Below, piece after piece: positions 61,043 to 64,000 of a DNA stretch of 64,000 bases (position 1 is the stretch's first letter; each line of letters starts with the position of its first letter). A program made the translations under genes and the position numbers. The stretch covers positions 1,178,001 through 1,242,000 of the forward strand of contig CP060499.1 in assembly GCA_024760525.1 (NCBI GenBank), given 5' to 3'. The notes beneath the pieces were generated by a model. The model saw only the letters and a list, made by a program, of their open reading frames with translations. It ran no database searches and was not told the DNA's origin. This DNA comes from Nitrospira sp. GTDB lineage: Bacteria > Nitrospirota > Nitrospiria > Nitrospirales > Nitrospiraceae.

Positions 61043-61249
61043 ATGATGAGGATGCGAGGGTCCAATTGGGTGGGATTTGTGATGTTGGGGATCTTAATCA
61101 TCGCTGCTGAGCCGATATGGCTGATCCTGGGGTTAGACACCCCGGAATTTGATAGCACGAAGATCCTGTGGGCCATTCCGATTGCAGCCTACGCCATTGT
61201 TGCGATCGTATTGTTAATACGAGGAGGTCCGGACCGCGACCTATCCTGA
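61043..61249 (+). CDS. Small two-helix membrane protein (tandem copy 1)
   Basis: A 68-residue protein: MMRMRGSNWVGFVMLGILII, then AEPIWLILGLDTPEF and a second helix WAIPIAAYAIVAIVLLIRGG. AAGGGAG lies before ATG 61043; ATG 61025 is possible. Its neighbour 61314-61487 is a shorter relative with the same design (N-W-V-G motif, helix, polar loop, helix, Lys/Asp-rich tail). The role is unknown. Confidence 0.6.
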   Translation: MMRMRGSNWVGFVMLGILIIAAEPIWLILGLDTPEFDSTKILWAIPIAAYAIVAIVLLIRGGPDRDLS

Positions 61250-61276
61250 TTCCTGGTTTTGCGATGAGGCGAATAG

Positions 61277-61291
61277 ACGCTCTAAGAGCGT
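61277..61291. repeat. 15-base palindrome between the two small membrane genes
   Basis: ACGCTCT and AGAGCGT are 7-base perfect arms around one A, 23 bases before the second gene. It may be an operator or an RNA stem. Confidence 0.45.
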
Positions 61292-61313
61292 GAGGATGAA
61301 AGGAGCTAATTTC

Positions 61314-61487
61314 ATGCTGGAGATGCGCTGGTGGAATTGGGTGGGGGTCGCGATGTTTGTGATCCTCCTCTTTAGTTATGTGCCGGTATCGCAGTTCGTG
61401 TCGTCGGACACCGAGAACATCAAGTGGGTTGTAGCCTACGTCATCGTTGCCACTTTACTGTTAATAAAGGGAGAGGACAGATCGTGA
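61314..61487 (+). CDS. Small two-helix membrane protein (tandem copy 2)
   Basis: A 57-residue protein: MLEMRWWNWVGVAMFVILLF, VPVSQFVSSDTENIKWVVAY and a helix VIVATLLLIKGED. A very good AAAGGAG stands before ATG 61314. Clearly related in layout and in the N-W-V-G and L-L-I-K/R-G motifs to the preceding gene, so the two arose by duplication. Probably one unit. Confidence 0.62.
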   Translation: MLEMRWWNWVGVAMFVILLFSYVPVSQFVSSDTENIKWVVAYVIVATLLLIKGEDRS

Positions 61488-61578
61488 CGAAGCCTCTTGC
61501 AATAAGCACTTATTCTGCTAATCCGTCAATCGATGCATGCACTGGGCTAACCAGTGGTTGAAATAAGTTGGAGTAAGT

Positions 61579-62211
61579 ATGGTCGATCACGAGGCGCAGT
61601 GTCATTCATGTGATGAGCAGGAAGAATTCGGTGAGCTGCTCAAGTATACCGGAGCAGGATTCGCAGGTGGACTCATTACCGGCGCGGTACTTGATCATTT
61701 TGGATTCCAGCAAAGTGCACTCGGTCAATCCCTCGTTCGCACGCTTTCCGGAGAAGGAGAAAGCCTGTTTGAAGGTATCTATGCCATCCGGCGACGCATT
61801 CGAGCTTCAGCGGGGTCAATGGCCGAGGCGTATGGGTGGGGAAAGCTGTCTGGGATGGTGCTTCCGTGGGTCATCGATTGGGGAAGCCGAATGATCGGAA
61901 TCGATGTCTACGGAGTGCAAGGTTTTTACATCCCATACTTTTACGCCTTGAGCGACCAATTTGGGGCGAATGTCGCCGGTGTCGTCTTCCTTCGAAAAAA
62001 AGTAGGGGCATGGGGAGGAGCGCTGAGCGAATACGTCAGACACCCCGTCATGCTGAGTAGCGCAGCAATTATTCTCGTGGTCCCCACTGGCCTCCTAACC
62101 GCGAGGCTGTTGGGGTTCAGTCCTACAACACAAACCTTAACGGCCATCGAGACAATTGTTGCGAATCTCTGTTGGTTACCGCCGCTTATCGGTTGGGTGA
62201 TGCGCAAGTAA
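61579..62211 (+). CDS. Hypothetical membrane-associated protein
   Basis: A 210-residue protein with a Cys pair near the N-terminus ([14 protein letters not shown]), Gly-rich hydrophobic stretches ([56 protein letters not shown]) and amphipathic helices between them. GGAGTAAGT precedes ATG 61579. It lies between the small membrane genes and the second RND operon on the same strand. No family is recognised; function unknown. Confidence 0.55.
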   Translation: MVDHEAQCHSCDEQEEFGELLKYTGAGFAGGLITGAVLDHFGFQQSALGQSLVRTLSGEGESLFEGIYAIRRRIRASAGSMAEAYGWGKLSGMVLPWVIDWGSRMIGIDVYGVQGFYIPYFYALSDQFGANVAGVVFLRKKVGAWGGALSEYVRHPVMLSSAAIILVVPTGLLTARLLGFSPTTQTLTAIETIVANLCWLPPLIGWVMRK

Positions 62212-62239
62212 CTGTCCTCACAAGTAAGGAGGAGTTGTC

Positions 62240-63499
62240 ATGGTACATCCGTTGCTACGAGCTTTGCTTTTTGCAGGAGTCCTCATGCCGGTCCTCCTCA
62301 CCGGCACAGTGGTCCTGGCGCAAGTTCAAGAGAGTCGTTCCTATCGATTAGAGGAAATGATCGGCGTGGCCCTACAGAACAACCCTGGTTTACAGGAAGC
62401 GGCCAGCCTCGTCATGCGGGGACGCGGGATTCGAACAACCGCTTCGGCCTATCCCAATCCATCCATTGATGGAACTTTCGGACCCGGTAGAACCCGCGAG
62501 TCTCTCGGAAATACTCAGTTCTTCGAGCGTGGCGTAACGGTGAGTCAACCGCTGGAGTGGCCCGGTATGCGCCAAGCCCGTCAGCGGGCGGCCGAGGCGG
62601 GATTGGCCGGATTTGAGGCGAGCGCCGATGCGACTCGGTTAAATGTCCTTGCTGATGTCAAAATTGCCTTTTACCAACTACTTCTCGCCCAGCGCAATGC
62701 GCAATTGATCACGGAAGCTCTTGCTATCGTGCAGGACTTCCACCGCAGCGTCAAAGCTCGCGTAGATGCTGGGCAGGCGAGACCTTTTGAGACCCTGAAA
62801 GCAAATGTAGAAGTTCAAAAGGTCGGCAATGATTTAAATCACGCTCAACACACCTTGGTTGTCGCGCGGTCTCGACTAAATGCGCTAACCGGTGGTGTGC
62901 TCGGCAAAAACTTCAATGTCCAAGGTGACTTCGTATCATCTCGACCAGAATTGTACCTCGAAGACTTAATTGCCAGCGCCCTACAACAGCATCCGACGGT
63001 TCATCGCGTCCAAAAAGAAATCGAACGGGCAGGGCACAGCGTTGTGCAGGAACGCCAATCTCTGATTCCTTTTGTCACGGTCTCCGGCCTGTTTCACCAG
63101 GAAGCGGCCGAGACGGCCTACCTGGCTCGCCTAAGTGTCCCCATACCGCTGTGGTATCGACGGCAGGGAGAAATCACGGTGGCCTTGTCGGCGAAGGAAC
63201 GAGCTGAGGCAGAGCAAGTGAGGACACAAAATGATCTAGTCTCAGCGATTACCGAATCTGTGGAGGAAGCCCACGCGGCACAGGACCAGCTCGACGTGTT
63301 TGAGAAAGGGTTATTGAAACAGGCTGAAGAGACGTTACGGATCGCAAAGATTAGTTTTCAGCAAGGCGCGGCGAGCCTTCTTGAGTTCATTGATGCCCAA
63401 CGAGTGCATCGACAGATGTTACTTGAGTATGCCCAGGCTCGGGCGAATCTCTCCGTCGAACTGGCGCGGTTGGAACGTTGGACGGGGGAACTGCGATGA
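62240..63499 (+). CDS. CzcC-like TolC-family outer membrane factor
   Basis: A 419-residue outer-membrane channel with a signal peptide (LLFAGVLMPVLLTGTVVLAQ) and TolC repeats: YRLEEMIGVALQNNPGLQEA, SQPLEWPGMRQARQRAAEAG, FVTVSGLFHQEAAETAYLAR, ISFQQGAASLLEFIDAQRVH. AAGGAGGAG lies before the ATG. The stop overlaps the adaptor start (ATGA). It is the first gene of a second RND operon, probably for divalent metals; the metal cannot be told without the pump gene. Confidence 0.9.
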   Translation: MVHPLLRALLFAGVLMPVLLTGTVVLAQVQESRSYRLEEMIGVALQNNPGLQEAASLVMRGRGIRTTASAYPNPSIDGTFGPGRTRESLGNTQFFERGVTVSQPLEWPGMRQARQRAAEAGLAGFEASADATRLNVLADVKIAFYQLLLAQRNAQLITEALAIVQDFHRSVKARVDAGQARPFETLKANVEVQKVGNDLNHAQHTLVVARSRLNALTGGVLGKNFNVQGDFVSSRPELYLEDLIASALQQHPTVHRVQKEIERAGHSVVQERQSLIPFVTVSGLFHQEAAETAYLARLSVPIPLWYRRQGEITVALSAKERAEAEQVRTQNDLVSAITESVEEAHAAQDQLDVFEKGLLKQAEETLRIAKISFQQGAASLLEFIDAQRVHRQMLLEYAQARANLSVELARLERWTGELR

Positions 63500-64000
63500 G
63501 CTGGTCTCGCTTCCGGTCACGAACGCGCATCGAAGCGATTTGCAGCCTGCTCATCTTTCTTGCCGTGGGCTGTAATGAGGGTCGTGTAGAGCAGCCATCG
63601 CCGAACGCAACAGCGGAGGCAGAGAAATTACGGGCGCGTCATGAGAGCAGTGAGTCACATCAAATGACAGTTCCACCTGAGGCACTCACAGGACAAGCTT
63701 TTCAGACAACCGTCATCGAACGCCGGCCCTTTCGTGATGAGATCACGGCCACAGCCACGATCAAGCCTAACGAATACCGTCTGGCGCATCTGAGTCCTCG
63801 CATTGAAGGCCGGGTCATCGAGGTCAAGGCGGTGCTGGGTCAACACGTCAAGTCAGGACAAGTCTTGGCCCTCCTGGACAGCATCGAACTGGGCCAAAAG
63901 AAATCCGACTTTCTTCAGGCGAAGACGAGCCATGATGTGGATATGCGAAACTATGTTCGGGAAGAGGGGCTGTACAAAGAACAGATTACCTCGGAGAAGG
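63496..64000 (+). CDS. CzcB-like RND adaptor, 5' part
   Basis: 168 codons of a gene that leaves the window. A lipoprotein-type signal (SLLIFLAVGCNEG) and an opening of the HlyD core (TVIERRPFRDEITATATIKP, LSPRIEGRVIEVKAVLGQHV, GQVLALLDSIELGQKKSDFL) identify a periplasmic adaptor of the CzcB type. It starts within the preceding stop (ATGA), so it is translationally coupled. The hairpin continues past the edge, so the length and C-terminal domains are unknown. Confidence 0.88.
   Translation, partial: MSWSRFRSRTRIEAICSLLIFLAVGCNEGRVEQPSPNATAEAEKLRARHESSESHQMTVPPEALTGQAFQTTVIERRPFRDEITATATIKPNEYRLAHLSPRIEGRVIEVKAVLGQHVKSGQVLALLDSIELGQKKSDFLQAKTSHDVDMRNYVREEGLYKEQITSEK

Noticed and set aside
1..64000. 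CRISPR array or insertion sequence
   Set aside because: No evenly spaced direct repeats with spacers, and no transposase or terminal inverted repeats of an IS were seen on either strand.

Overview
The window looks like part of a chromosome (or very large contig) from an environmental Gram-negative bacterium. Nitrospira or another member of the Nitrospirota is my best guess. The hints are the CRTAC1/ASPIC-type repeat lipoprotein, the many copper/RND genes, and a glucanotransferase beside an NtrB/NtrC-like pair. No 16S rRNA or species marker is present, so this is inference. Base composition is moderately GC-rich by eye, with visibly AT-richer stretches near 28-31.5 kb and 36.2 kb.

Layout. (1) 0-11.6 kb is ordinary host-like sequence: the tail of a TolC-family protein, malQ, a sensor kinase/sigma-54 regulator pair, a lipoprotein, an Lrp-type ligand-binding protein, a proline-rich protein ending in an apparently dead PD-(D/E)XK domain, a Tat-exported Csp-like copper-storage protein, a small three-cysteine secreted protein, an FG-GAP/ASPIC lipoprotein and an exported protein. 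(2) 11.6-20.2 kb is a graveyard of small membrane or secreted genes mixed with broken pieces: two tyrosine-recombinase fragments, two DUF72 tails, a decapitated sigma-54 regulator, a thermonuclease fragment and two partial copies of a tRNA-Arg. (3) A complete tRNA-Arg(CCU) at 20222-20298 lies between an integrase fragment on its 3' side and an intact integrase on its 5' side.

(4) 20.3-50.2 kb is an integrative and conjugative element. It carries an integrase and excisionase-like gene, an antitoxin with a nonsense-mutated PIN toxin, MobC, a VirD2-like relaxase, TrbM, an LPD7-type protein, an OmpA-type lipoprotein, the VirD4 coupling ATPase and VirB2-B3-B4-B6-B5-B8-B9-B10-B11, followed by a RadC/JAB protein. 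Inside it, 28.2-35.0 kb holds two adjacent defence-like cassettes. One is a three-gene operon (sce7726-like nuclease, sce7725-like beta protein, RES-domain protein). The other is a ubiquitin-like conjugation module (XRE and ImmA/IrrE regulators opposite DUF2188, a multiubiquitin-type Ubl, a DUF6791-ThiF E1 and DUF6527). These are the most promising little-described systems here.

(5) 51.3-64 kb is metal and ion cargo: YnfA, a doubly frameshifted CrcB, TauE/SafE, a paralogue of the three-cysteine protein, a complete copper/silver-type CusC-CusB-CusA efflux system with methionine-rich CusB, small membrane proteins in tandem, and the start of a second RND operon (CzcC-like, CzcB-like) that runs off the window. 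The copper theme recurs at both ends, linking Csp-type storage, the three-cysteine proteins and RND export. The element's far end was not found, so the cargo may or may not belong to it.
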